IMG/VR virus record: IMGVR_UViG_3300008266_000115
Coordinates: 1-43,164 of that record
Direction: 5' to 3' (one strand)
Length of the DNA: 43,164 nucleotides
Source: a virus
Both the position numbers and the translations under genes were made by a program. Shown in pieces: positions 1 to 8,201 of this stretch (position 1 is the first letter of the stretch; every line of letters begins with the position of its first letter). The notes under the pieces were generated by a model. It ran no database searches. It saw only the letters and a program-made list of their open reading frames with translations, and was not told the origin of the DNA.

Positions 1-501
1 ACCCCTTTCTTTTATGTACTCTTTGGGTCCCATTCCAAAGTACTTATCGAACTGCGCATCAAAATCGCAGAGGACACCGTCCATATCGCAATAAAGTTGG
101 TACTTCTTAAGATCTTCCATAAGCATTCCCAAACTTTTGTTTTCGTATATGATCGGGTGCTGTCTACCGTAAGATCTGAGTATGATACCAGCTTTTGAGT
201 TTGCTTCGTTCTCGTGTTCGCTACCGTCTTTTCCTGATTCTGGTTTTAGCGATCCTTTTTCGTTTTGGCTGTGGTGCACGAGTTCGTGAGCAAGCGTTCT
301 TAGACAATCCGCTAAGTTTCTGTTGTTGTCGTACACTACTATTGCTTTCTCTTGCGGATAGTAGCCTCCGAAACTGTAATTTATTTTTACAAAGTTCTTG
401 TCCCTAGTTATCTTGATACGGGGAGCGTGTTTTATGTTCAACTCTCCGTAACAGAACTTGAGAAAGTCCTTGTATATAGATATTCTTTGTTGTTCTTCCA
501 T
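1..501 (-). CDS. HExxH metallopeptidase-like domain fused to HAD-type phosphatase (partial, 3' end outside window)
   Basis: Open frame from an ATG at 501 down to base 1 with no stop (167 codons seen); the C-terminus lies outside the window. The N-terminal ~115 residues carry HELVH at about 72-76 and an acidic cluster EHENEAN at about 95-101 that could give the third zinc ligand, as in gluzincin-type peptidases. After a linker, DMDGVLCDFD (about 139-148) is the first motif of HAD phosphatases, with the two aspartates used by 5'-nucleotidases. It starts 4 bp after the stop of the gene upstream, so the two are probably co-transcribed. The linker contains L-M-E (127-129), a possible prohead protease site. 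Peptidase and nucleotidase activities are inferred from motifs only. Confidence 0.75.
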   Translation of the reverse strand, partial: MEEQQRISIYKDFLKFCYGELNIKHAPRIKITRDKNFVKINYSFGGYYPQEKAIVVYDNNRNLADCLRTLAHELVHHSQNEKGSLKPESGKDGSEHENEANSKAGIILRSYGRQHPIIYENKSLGMLMEDLKKYQLYCDMDGVLCDFDAQFDKYFGMGPKEYIKERG

Positions 502-505
502 TTAT

Positions 506-2167
506 TTAGAATGATGTTGCTAAACCCCTGAGTATGAAAGATCCTGTTAGTTTAAAAGGCTTATCGTATATGCTCTTGTCACGTATTACAACTCCCTCTT
601 GATCTTCTACTGCGCCTAAAGGACTATCCATAGATTTTAAAACAGCGTCTCCAAGCTGCATGGTTGCCAAATACGTTACGAATCCGTCGATGGCCGCTTT
701 GTAGTCTTCTTCGTTAGCTAAAAGTTTGTCAAGCGGTGTTCCGTTTTTTATTCCTACAAACACTTGCTTACTTAACGCGTCTATTTTTTTACCGTCTGCT
801 AGAGTGACCTTCACGCCTTTCGGTATCTTTGTAGTTTTTAACCAATCTTTTAGACTCTTTGTCTCTTTTTTGCCTTTTGAGTAATTTACAGTGTAAGATT
901 TTGACAGTTCGCTAGAGAAGTTTGGTTCTTTTCCTACCTTTGCTGGTATTGATCCGTATATTTCAAAATCGTACTCTTTTGCAATCGGTGCCATTTTGTT
1001 TATCATCGATTGTAGCGCTTTTTTGTCGTAAGGTATCTCTTTTGCGGCTCTTCTCTTTTCGGTCACTTGCTGTATCTTCAGAAGACCGTGTATGGCCAAA
1101 AAATTTTTACCGTAATCTTGAACGTTTGTCTTGCCTGATACGTATTCTATGTTTAGTAGTATGTTTGGGTTGTCCAGGAGTCCGAGTTTGGCTAGTTCCG
1201 GCTGTATGCTTGGTAAAGATTCGTTGAATATGTCTAACACCTCTCCTCCTATCTTAACCATTCCGTGACCGGGAGCGAACCTATCTTCTAGATCCGCCTT
1301 AGTTATGCCTTTTACATCTAGCGGTTTGTTAGATCCACGGTCCATTACGAACTGTTTCTTACCGTCAAGTTCAACAAGTCTCACAGAAGCGTTAACGCCG
1401 TCTATTTTAACCGAACCAGGATTCTTTTGTAAAGACTTTACAGCTAATATAAAAGTTTTTATTAAGTCGTTTCCTGTGTTTACGCTTGGTAGATCGAATG
1501 GGTGAGCCATATGTCCACCGGTGCCTCCTTCGGTTAACAGGTTTAAGAGCGATATTGAGCTTTCTTTCATAGGTGCGTTATCTTTTTTTTCGAATTTGGA
1601 TTTGATCATGCGCTCTATCTTGGGATCGTACCAACCAAAGATCTGTTTGAAGTCTTCAGCTGTTGATTTTGGGTTTGATAATACAGAACGTATGCTTGTG
1701 CCGCTCATCTCTTGTCCGTCTGGAGTCTTTAGCGATACATGAGGAGCAACTATTAAATAACCGTGCTTTGTAAAGGGTTCCATCTGTTTCCCCGGCTCGT
1801 ACCTCTTAAAGTACCCAGGAGTGCCGTCTTTCTTTAGGCCTATTTTAAATCTCGGATCCTCTTCCATGTCTTTTTTACCGACCATAAATACTATAGCGGT
1901 GGTGTTTGGATCGTAGTTTGATGTCACCTCTTCTGCTTTGTAGGGGTTTTTTACCTTTACGAGGTTGTCTCCAAAACCGTACTTATCAGCGATAGCTTTT
2001 TTTTCTTGAAAATTTAAAGGGCTTTTAGGCATTTCTACCTTATCGGAAGTAACTATGTATGTGTTATCCTTGCCAAATTTGTCTTGAAGCCACTTGAAAG
2101 TAGCTGCATGGTGCTTTCCCATCGGTTGGAAACGTCCAGGATACACAGCTATTACCTTTTTTACCAT
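506..2167 (-). CDS. NMN-adenylyltransferase-like domain fused to RNA/DNA ligase-like nucleotidyltransferase
   Basis: 553 residues, two enzymatic parts. Residues 1-200 resemble nicotinamide-mononucleotide adenylyltransferases: YPGRFQP at 9-15 (the usual HxGH is altered to GKHH) and SGTSIR at 155-160, matching the family's ISSTxxR signature. Residues 215-553 carry ligase-type motifs: KIDGxNxS at 254-261 with the candidate adenylated lysine K254, EGVVIR at 524-529 (motif IV-like) and FKLTG at 538-542 (motif V-like). This half resembles the phage protein family I know as DUF6267, normally a separate protein. The linker at 205-220 contains LNLLTE then GGTGGHMAHP, as if the ligase half kept its own N-terminal tag. 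The start directly follows an ATATTTAT motif. Nucleic-acid end repair plus NAD or AMP supply is plausible but untested. Confidence 0.7.
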   Translation of the reverse strand: MVKKVIAVYPGRFQPMGKHHAATFKWLQDKFGKDNTYIVTSDKVEMPKSPLNFQEKKAIADKYGFGDNLVKVKNPYKAEEVTSNYDPNTTAIVFMVGKKDMEEDPRFKIGLKKDGTPGYFKRYEPGKQMEPFTKHGYLIVAPHVSLKTPDGQEMSGTSIRSVLSNPKSTAEDFKQIFGWYDPKIERMIKSKFEKKDNAPMKESSISLLNLLTEGGTGGHMAHPFDLPSVNTGNDLIKTFILAVKSLQKNPGSVKIDGVNASVRLVELDGKKQFVMDRGSNKPLDVKGITKADLEDRFAPGHGMVKIGGEVLDIFNESLPSIQPELAKLGLLDNPNILLNIEYVSGKTNVQDYGKNFLAIHGLLKIQQVTEKRRAAKEIPYDKKALQSMINKMAPIAKEYDFEIYGSIPAKVGKEPNFSSELSKSYTVNYSKGKKETKSLKDWLKTTKIPKGVKVTLADGKKIDALSKQVFVGIKNGTPLDKLLANEEDYKAAIDGFVTYLATMQLGDAVLKSMDSPLGAVEDQEGVVIRDKSIYDKPFKLTGSFILRGLATSF

Positions 2168-2180
2168 ATAAATAAATATA
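2168..2180 (-). promoter_or_regulatory. ATATTTAT-type promoter-like motif
   Basis: The coding strand reads TATATTTATTTATA immediately before the ATG at 2167. It is one of eight copies of a shared AT motif lying on the coding strand just upstream of genes in this window. If it is a promoter, the transcript would be almost leaderless. Confidence 0.4.
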
Positions 2181-2182
2181 CG

Positions 2183-5100
2183 CTACTTATGCTTAACGTT
2201 TGAGCGACCGTCCACTTTGTTTATCTCTATGTGCGAATCTACAATGTCCCTCATAGAATCTATGTGAGATATTACCATAACAAACTTGAACTGCGTTTTT
2301 AGGTAGTCGAACAACATGGCCATTGAGCTTAGATTTGACTTGTCCAAAGCACCAAAGCCTTCGTCTATAGCCATAAAGTTCGGCCTTGGTAAAGTCGATA
2401 TGCCTATCAAAGACGTTCTTATGGCCAAAGAAGACACAAACTTCTCCATACCCGAGGTTAGTTCTATCGGCCAGTACTCTTCTTCGCTGTACGCTATGTA
2501 CGCGTTTACGTTTTTATCGTCAGTTTGTAGTATTATTCTAAAGTCTACGAGCTGGGATAGTATGTTGTTTACCTCTTCTTCTACTTGAGGTATTGTCATC
2601 GCTATCAAATCGTGCGGTACGCCGTCTCGGTGTACAGCTTCTAAGTAATATTGGTAGTGGAGCATCTCCTGTTCGAAAGTCTTTAGCTCGTTTATAGACT
2701 TCTTTAGGTCCTTTATAGAAGAGTCTAACACTGTCTTCTCTCTGTCGTACTTTGATGCGTTTTCTTCTGCCTCTTTTAACTCTTTGTCAGCCTCTTGCGC
2801 TTGTTTCTTTATTATCTCTATCTCTTGGTTTATTCTATTGTTGCTTTCTATAGCCTTTAATAGTTTCTTTCTCTCTTCAAGCTTTTCGTCTATCTTTTGA
2901 ATGCCTGATTTTACTTTTTGTACACTGTTTTCGTTATCTATTGTGTCTTTCTTTAGCTTTAACTGCGAACTTACTAGCGCATTTAGCTTATTTTTTAGGT
3001 CTAACAGCTTTCTTTTGTCAGCATCTACGTCTCCGTACTGTTGCAGTTGTTCTTTTAACTCGCTTAATTCTTTCTTTTTATTTTGTAAATTAGATTGGTC
3101 CTTTTGTAATTCGCTTTTTGTGTTTATTGCATCCTTAACAAAGATGTTGTCCATGCAATACTTACAGTTTTCGTCGTACTTTAGCTCTTTTAACTGCTCC
3201 ATTTTCTTATTTTTGTGGAAAATGTCGCTCTCTATTTGCTTTATTTCTAAGTTAACCGCGTTTATTTTGTTCTTAACTTCTGATATTGATTTCTCTCTTT
3301 GTTTCAATTGCGCTTCGTCTATCTCATCTATAGAAGATTTCAACGCTTCTTCGTCTTGATTTAAAGAGTCTTCTTTGCGCTTTAGGTTGCTTTTATCAAC
3401 AGAGAGATCGTTTAACATCGACTGGGCTTCGTTCTTCTTGTCCAGTAGCACTGTTTCGTCTATCACAGATTCATCTACGTCCTGGAACTTGGTTGCTAAT
3501 TGAATCCTCTTTTCGTTTAGGTCCTTTATCCTATTTCTTAGGCCTTGAACGTTGCTGATAGCGCTGTTGAGCTGTCTATCGATGTCCTCTATCTTTGTCT
3601 CTTTTTCGTAAAGCTGTTCGTCGTAGTTGTTCTTTTGGTGGTGACGAACTATGGCCATCGTTTCCTTTGAGCTTTCGTTTGCTGCTTCGTACATCTGTTC
3701 GAACACTCCTATGTCAAGGAACTGTGATAGCAGGTCCTTACGGTCCTTTTGGTTCATGTCTATAAAGCCTGTGTTACCGCTTTGCGTTGACAGCGTAGTG
3801 AGTATGAAATCGTCGTAGCTTCCCAAAAGGTTCTTTATGTTGTTGTTGGTGTCTGTTCTCTCTTTACCATTTAGCGATACCTTATTGCCGTCATCGTCTA
3901 AGTGATAAAAGTCTACTTCTACCCTAACGTTTCCACTCTTTTGCCTCCTTGCGTTTCTCTCGATCGCGTAATCTGTGCCGTTCAGCTCAAACTCAAGCTT
4001 GCAATAGAACGTGTTTGAATTGCTATTCATGACTTGGTGTCCCCTCGTACTCTTGGTGCACTTATCGAATATGCAGTACGTGATAGCGTCTAACAGAGTG
4101 GACTTACCGCTTGCGTTTGGAGCAAAAAGACCGTAAGTGCCTTCCATGTTCGTAAAGTCTATGTGATTGTTTTTACCGTAACTGAACATGTTTTCGAACT
4201 CGAAGCGCTTTGGCAACCACATGCTGTTTCTTGGTACTTCGTTCTTTGGCAATTGCGCATTGATCCTATCGTTTATGTCGTGCACCTTTTGTATCGAGGC
4301 TGCATCAAGCTTATATTTGCTGTTTAGGTAGTTGTACAATAGCTCCCTTTGCTTATCTACAGACCTAAAGTCTACGCCTCTAACGTTGTTTGCGCTGTTT
4401 TCTCGCTTGCTTGAATCGTAAAGCTTTTGGTAGGAGACTTCTATGATGTTTTTGTCCCTTTTTATTTCGTTTACTAAGCTTTTTATTGTGCTTTGATCAG
4501 TGTTTTTATACTTTATTCTTAGGTATAGGTTGGTTGGTAGGTTATTTGGCAGCGGGTTGAAAAGCCCGTTGTTAACTTCCACAGTATAGAAAGCGGTATC
4601 GTTGCTGATCTCTAGGAATTCTGAACTAAAATCTTCTATGTTCCACACAAGTATACCGTGTATTAGATCCTCTCCGTGATTTTGCTGTATAAGCGAACCT
4701 GGGTATGCTATAGTCTTACTTTCGTTTAGGTATTGTTGCTTGTGTATGTCCCCAAGTAGCACTAAATCGAATCCGTCGAAAGATTCGGCTTTCATACTAT
4801 CGCTGTGTAGCACATACCCCGCTTCCGTAGTAGAGTTATTTACCAACCCGTGGTATAACGCTATGTTTTTGTGTGAGTCGCTTTTATTTACTTTCGGATA
4901 CTTTGAGGAAGCATCAAACACAGACCAGTGGTAGAACATACAATCTCCTATTTCGAGTACGCCTGAATCCTTGAAGTAGTAAAGGTTTTCGTCGTTTAGA
5001 GCGTTCACTATTGGTGTCAACGCGTCCATACGATTCATGTTGTTTAGATTCGTATCGTGGTTGCCAGGGATCATTAAAACTTTGCCTATAGAACAAAGGT

Positions 5101-5344
5101 TTTTCAACAACGCTTGTACTTCGTGAAAAAGCTCAGGACTCACATCGGTCTTTGAGTGCACTATGTCACCAGTCAAACAGATTATATCGTTTTCTGTTAT
5201 CCTATTTTTTAACTCTTCGTAGAGAGCGCGAAAGACGTTTTTGTATTCTTGGTGTCTCTTGTAGTTCCTAACGTGAATGTCGCTAACGTGGTATATCTTA
5301 CCAATTTTTTCGATGTTCCACTTCGTTTTCTTAATTTTACTCAT
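2183..5344 (-). CDS. Fused Mre11-Rad50 (SbcD-SbcC / gp47-gp46) recombination nuclease
   Basis: A 1053-residue protein joining two subunits that are separate in T4 (gp47, gp46) and in bacteria (SbcD, SbcC). Residues 1-~330 are a calcineurin-like phosphoesterase: SDIH 21-24, GD 59-60, GNHD 94-97 and GDIH 198-201. From ~375 it is an SMC/Rad50 ATPase: Walker A APNASGKST 408-416, a long charged coiled coil of roughly 540-890 interrupted by the zinc hook CKYC (727-730), signature TSGMEK 963-968 and Walker B with IDE at 993-995. Expected role: ATP-dependent processing of DNA ends during recombination-dependent replication and host DNA degradation. Its start overlaps the primase stop by 4 bp (ATGA), indicating translational coupling. 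Both halves keep all key motifs, so this is a functional fusion rather than a decayed gene. Confidence 0.92.
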   Translation of the reverse strand: MSKIKKTKWNIEKIGKIYHVSDIHVRNYKRHQEYKNVFRALYEELKNRITENDIICLTGDIVHSKTDVSPELFHEVQALLKNLCSIGKVLMIPGNHDTNLNNMNRMDALTPIVNALNDENLYYFKDSGVLEIGDCMFYHWSVFDASSKYPKVNKSDSHKNIALYHGLVNNSTTEAGYVLHSDSMKAESFDGFDLVLLGDIHKQQYLNESKTIAYPGSLIQQNHGEDLIHGILVWNIEDFSSEFLEISNDTAFYTVEVNNGLFNPLPNNLPTNLYLRIKYKNTDQSTIKSLVNEIKRDKNIIEVSYQKLYDSSKRENSANNVRGVDFRSVDKQRELLYNYLNSKYKLDAASIQKVHDINDRINAQLPKNEVPRNSMWLPKRFEFENMFSYGKNNHIDFTNMEGTYGLFAPNASGKSTLLDAITYCIFDKCTKSTRGHQVMNSNSNTFYCKLEFELNGTDYAIERNARRQKSGNVRVEVDFYHLDDDGNKVSLNGKERTDTNNNIKNLLGSYDDFILTTLSTQSGNTGFIDMNQKDRKDLLSQFLDIGVFEQMYEAANESSKETMAIVRHHQKNNYDEQLYEKETKIEDIDRQLNSAISNVQGLRNRIKDLNEKRIQLATKFQDVDESVIDETVLLDKKNEAQSMLNDLSVDKSNLKRKEDSLNQDEEALKSSIDEIDEAQLKQREKSISEVKNKINAVNLEIKQIESDIFHKNKKMEQLKELKYDENCKYCMDNIFVKDAINTKSELQKDQSNLQNKKKELSELKEQLQQYGDVDADKRKLLDLKNKLNALVSSQLKLKKDTIDNENSVQKVKSGIQKIDEKLEERKKLLKAIESNNRINQEIEIIKKQAQEADKELKEAEENASKYDREKTVLDSSIKDLKKSINELKTFEQEMLHYQYYLEAVHRDGVPHDLIAMTIPQVEEEVNNILSQLVDFRIILQTDDKNVNAYIAYSEEEYWPIELTSGMEKFVSSLAIRTSLIGISTLPRPNFMAIDEGFGALDKSNLSSMAMLFDYLKTQFKFVMVISHIDSMRDIVDSHIEINKVDGRSNVKHK

Positions 5345-6327
5345 ATATTAGCTAACGCCATTTGCATTTTTTTGAATAGCAATTCCTCCTGTTTTATCGG
5401 TTTCGCTTTTTGCAGAAGTTTGATCATTTGCTCGAATCCGACCTTTGATGGATCTTTGTCTTCTAGGTTGATGTGATACACTTCTTTACCGTAACTTATC
5501 AACTCTTCTACGTACGCGGTTGATTTTTTTAAAGCGTCATTGTCTAATACTATGTACACGGTTTTTACTTTAGATTCTACCAACTTCTTCATTAGGGCGT
5601 TTGATATCGACTTCCCAAAAAGTGGTATAGCGTTCCTTTTTATGGCTATAGCATCGAATGCGCCCTCGCAAAGTATGACTGGCAGGTTCCAATTGATGTA
5701 GTACTCAAAGCCTATTATGTTTTTCTTGTCAACGCTTGCCCCATCGTAAGCCATTCTCTCTTTATCGCTGATTGCTCTTGCAACAAAGTAGTTAAGCTTT
5801 CCGTTGGTATCGTAAGATGGTATTACTACCCTGTTCTTATATTTACCGTATTCGCAATAACCTATGTTGTATTTTATGATGTCCGTTTCAGTTAAACCTC
5901 GTTCCTTTAAAAGGTAATTCAATGCCTTTTTTTCTAAAAGAGACTTTGGTTTTAGCGGAAGTTGCTGGAATTCAGTCGGTAGCGCGGCAACATTCTCTAC
6001 AAACTCTTCGTTTTTTGCAAAGCTTTTGATTTTGTAGTAGCTTCTTATCTCTTGTATGTCTTCTTTTTTCGCGCCGTGCTTCATCAATAGCGTGTCTGGC
6101 TTCTTTCCCTTGGTCGAAGGCTCGCACGTCCAACAATTGTATTTTCCAGTGACTACGTTAACCACAAGCTTGGGTTTCTTGTGCTTGCAAAACGGACAGT
6201 GGAAGACGTAATTGCCTTTCTTGTCAGATTTGGCCTTGCCAAAATTGTGTTCTAATACACCCAATACCAACTTTTGTGTGTCTTTATCAAGAACGTCGCT
6301 ATTTATTTTTAACTGTTGATCGCTCAT
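5341..6327 (-). CDS. DnaG/gp61-type DNA primase
   Basis: 328 residues. An N-terminal zinc ribbon has CPFC at 44-47 and CWTC at 65-68; the core has a Toprim domain with CEGAFDA (220-226, catalytic E221) and LDNDA (261-265, metal-binding acidic pair). This is the bacterial-type primase layout, shorter than cellular DnaG because the helicase-binding C-terminus is missing, as in T4 gp61. It would lay RNA primers for lagging-strand synthesis at the phage fork. It is the first gene of the leftward operon and overlaps the following Mre11-Rad50 gene by 4 bp. The start at 6327 is the first ATG after the divergent intergenic region. Confidence 0.88.
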   Translation of the reverse strand: MSDQQLKINSDVLDKDTQKLVLGVLEHNFGKAKSDKKGNYVFHCPFCKHKKPKLVVNVVTGKYNCWTCEPSTKGKKPDTLLMKHGAKKEDIQEIRSYYKIKSFAKNEEFVENVAALPTEFQQLPLKPKSLLEKKALNYLLKERGLTETDIIKYNIGYCEYGKYKNRVVIPSYDTNGKLNYFVARAISDKERMAYDGASVDKKNIIGFEYYINWNLPVILCEGAFDAIAIKRNAIPLFGKSISNALMKKLVESKVKTVYIVLDNDALKKSTAYVEELISYGKEVYHINLEDKDPSKVGFEQMIKLLQKAKPIKQEELLFKKMQMALANI

Positions 6328-6400
6328 AATTACAGTGAATATATAAAATGTATTTCAAAGTATAAAATTTAAAAATATTGTGAAATTTATTTTTTTTATT

Positions 6401-6408
6401 CAAAATTA
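6401..6408 (-). promoter_or_regulatory. Possible leftward Bacteroidota-type -7 box for the primase operon
   Basis: The minus strand reads TAATTTTG, matching the TAnnTTTG -7 consensus of Bacteroidota sigma-A, about 75 nt upstream of the primase ATG. No clear -33 TTG is visible at the expected spacing, so this is tentative. Confidence 0.35.
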
Positions 6409-6413
6409 ATTTG

Positions 6414-6421
6414 TATATTTG
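6414..6421 (+). promoter_or_regulatory. Rightward Bacteroidota-type -7 box (TAnnTTTG)
   Basis: TATATTTG at 6414-6421 is an exact match to TAnnTTTG in a very AT-rich stretch. Initiation would fall at about 6427-6430, at the start of the structured leader. The -33 element is not obvious. It would drive the rightward early genes from 6670 on. Confidence 0.5.
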
Positions 6422-6640
6422 ATCGTTAACGCGAAAGTTTAGGCTCTATACCGTAGCTTGGTGTGATTCCATGGTCGAGTTTTAGACTAAACAGCAACTT
6501 CGCTACCAGGCGATCGATAATGGGCGTCAGGTATACAAATAGGGAAACGAAATAAAAACAAATTTAATATCGGGTGTACCCGACGGCATAAAGGCCGCTA
6601 AGGGAAATTTGTTATAATCAGTCTACCAAAAAGGAATCAA
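6421..6640 (+). ncRNA. Candidate structured RNA / long 5' leader
   Basis: This gene-free stretch is richer in GC than its flanks and contains many matched segments on the plus strand. GATCG 6421-6425 pairs with CGATC 6511-6515. GTTTAG (about 6437-6442) pairs with CTAAAC (about 6487-6492). GTAGC 6453-6457 pairs with GCTAC 6502-6506. TATACC 6447-6452 pairs with GGTATA 6530-6535, which would form a pseudoknot with the outer helix. A second module at about 6559-6612 has CAAATTT/AAATTTG enclosing CGGG-TGTA-CCCG and CGGC-ATAAAG-GCCG hairpins. No known RNA family was recognised. It could be a leader with a regulatory fold, a ribozyme, or a separate small RNA. Confidence 0.5.
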
Positions 6641-6669
6641 AAAAAAACACAAACCCTTAAGCGCTTACT

Positions 6670-6876
6670 ATGCAATTTAACGCAGAGAAATTAGAAGAAT
6701 TAAAGCAGGATATAACAGAAGAAGATCTGTTGGTGCTTTACAATTACATCGATGAATTCTTTGATAAACTTAATCCTGAAACAAGAGCTACACTGTTTTC
6801 GCTGCTTTTGGAGCTGGACAATAAACTACTAGAAGATGAAGAAAATCAAGATATTGGCTCTCGAAGGCTGCACTAG
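6670..6876 (+). CDS. Small acidic helical protein, unknown function
   Basis: 68 residues, strongly acidic and apparently all helical (runs of Glu/Leu/Asp, no Cys pairs, no membrane segment). It is the first coding sequence after the structured leader and is preceded by an A-rich leader (AAAAAAAACAC) rather than a Shine-Dalgarno sequence. Its 3' end overlaps the glutaredoxin-like gene by 41 bp in another frame, which suggests coupled translation. I do not recognise a family. Position suggests an early gene. Confidence 0.6.
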   Translation: MQFNAEKLEELKQDITEEDLLVLYNYIDEFFDKLNPETRATLFSLLLELDNKLLEDEENQDIGSRRLH

Positions 6877-7186
6877 GTGCGAAACGCTAATTAACCAACT
6901 CAATGAGGCCGGTGTTTTGCATACTGTTGTGCACTGCAACAAAAACGGTGCTGTGTGTGACGAAATGGAAAGGCTCACTGGCACTTTCACGTACCCAATA
7001 TCTGTGATAATAGAGAAAAAGCCCATAGAAAAGAACGGTTTTACAGTTTACAAAGAAATAAGCACTATAGTATATTTTGCAAACAACTACTCGTCTTTCA
7101 CTCCAACCAAAAAGCTTGCGGACGATCGCGTAGCAATCCAGGTTCTGTCTCTAACGGATATGTACAACATTCTCAAGCAATCGTAA
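6836..7186 (+). CDS. Glutaredoxin/thioredoxin-fold protein
   Basis: 116 residues. The first strand (KKIKILALEG) is followed by CTRC at 12-15, the redox-active CxxC of glutaredoxins at the expected position, and TYPIS near residue 60 supplies the cis-proline of the fold. T4-like phages often carry a glutaredoxin (T4 nrdC) that reduces ribonucleotide reductase; that role is likely here but no reductase gene is visible in the window. The C-terminal ~40 residues extend past the usual domain. The ATG at 6836 lies inside the preceding small ORF. Confidence 0.75.
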   Translation: MKKIKILALEGCTRCETLINQLNEAGVLHTVVHCNKNGAVCDEMERLTGTFTYPISVIIEKKPIEKNGFTVYKEISTIVYFANNYSSFTPTKKLADDRVAIQVLSLTDMYNILKQS

Positions 7187-7270
7187 CATACCGCTGTTTT
7201 AAAACGCAACTAGAAAGAATTTTTATTAGAGTTAAAAAAATTGTGTAATATTATATATAAAATCACAGTT

Positions 7271-7924
7271 ATGCATAACACATTACACAAAACAAAAACG
7301 CTTAGCGAGCAACAGCTACAAGACAACTTAGATAGGTTTTACCAATTAATAGATAAATACATCTCTAGTAAGCGTAAGGACGATCTCTTAGATTTCTACA
7401 AAAGCATAGAGCTGACTCTGGTGACAGCACCAGCGTCTTCAAAAGTGTTTCATCACAATTGCTTTATTGGCGGTTACGTTGATCACGTTATCAGAGTGGT
7501 TGAAGCTGCATTAGTTTTGGATAAAGTTTGGGACAGATTCAATCAAAAAAAGGATTACACTGTAGAAGAACTTGTGTTTTGCGCCATCAATCACGATCTA
7601 GGAAAACTTGGTACAAACGAACAACCCTTCTATTTACCGGTTGACGACGCGTGGAAGATAGAAAAACAAGGTTTGCTTTACAAATACAACTCAAACATTC
7701 CTCATATGAGAATCGCTGACAGAAGTCTGTTTTACTTACAGCAGGCTGGTATTGCGGTTAACGAAAGGGAGTACTTGGCAATAAAGTTGCACGATGGCCT
7801 TTACGAAGAGGGTAACAAAGCCTACTACGTAACGTACAACCACGAATTCGAAATAAAATCAAATCTAACATTCATATTACACCAAGCGGACCTAATGGCG
7901 AGTCGGGTAGAAACTCAAAATTAA
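7271..7924 (+). CDS. HD-domain phosphohydrolase
   Basis: Translated from the ATG at 7271 (217 residues) rather than a TTG at 7241, because the ATG follows an AT-rich leader. Motifs in order: HHN and GGYVDHVIRV (first histidine ligands), INHDLGKLG (the HD pair), LHDG, and HQADLMAS, together a complete HD metal site. HD enzymes hydrolyse phosphomono- or diesters of nucleotides; the substrate here is unknown. It sits between the glutaredoxin and the late sigma factor, in an early/middle gene group. It is unrelated to the second HD protein at 36122-36655. Confidence 0.72.
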   Translation: MHNTLHKTKTLSEQQLQDNLDRFYQLIDKYISSKRKDDLLDFYKSIELTLVTAPASSKVFHHNCFIGGYVDHVIRVVEAALVLDKVWDRFNQKKDYTVEELVFCAINHDLGKLGTNEQPFYLPVDDAWKIEKQGLLYKYNSNIPHMRIADRSLFYLQQAGIAVNEREYLAIKLHDGLYEEGNKAYYVTYNHEFEIKSNLTFILHQADLMASRVETQN

Positions 7925-7930
7925 AAAAAA

Positions 7931-8200
7931 ATGACAACACTGATAGTATCAATATCAATTTGGGTTGTAAGCGTTATAGCTTACATAATCTTCAACCTAT
8001 ATACTAAAAACAAAAAACTAGAGAACATTGTTATAAAGCAACAAAACCACATAGCTTTGACTACCAACCTTTACAAAGAATATTGTTCTTTGGTTGATAA
8101 GATAGATTCAACAATGTGGGTGCAATCAGATCCAGAGCTGTTATCCTTATTCGAAAACATCAAACAGATAAAAACAACTACAGAACAGTATCTAGATTAA
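7931..8200 (+). CDS. Small single-pass membrane protein, unknown function
   Basis: 89 residues: an N-terminal hydrophobic helix (about 4-24) followed by a lysine-rich stretch and a soluble helical tail. The topology suggests an inner-membrane anchor with a cytoplasmic tail. It starts 6 bp after the HD gene and ends 1 bp before the late sigma gene, so it belongs to the same transcript. No family recognised. Confidence 0.6.
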   Translation: MTTLIVSISIWVVSVIAYIIFNLYTKNKKLENIVIKQQNHIALTTNLYKEYCSLVDKIDSTMWVQSDPELLSLFENIKQIKTTTEQYLD

Positions 8201-8201
8201 C

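Noticed and set aside
2901-3359. 152-codon plus-strand frame
   Set aside because: Lies opposite the coiled coil of the Mre11-Rad50 fusion; Ser/Phe-rich translation is the antisense of Glu/Lys codons.
6555-6615. Possible twister-type ribozyme in the leader (P1 CAAATTT/AAATTTG followed by AAT, ATAAA and AGGG)
   Set aside because: A simple two-hairpin junction explains the pairing as well, and I could not match the required pseudoknots; reported only as an unidentified structured RNA.
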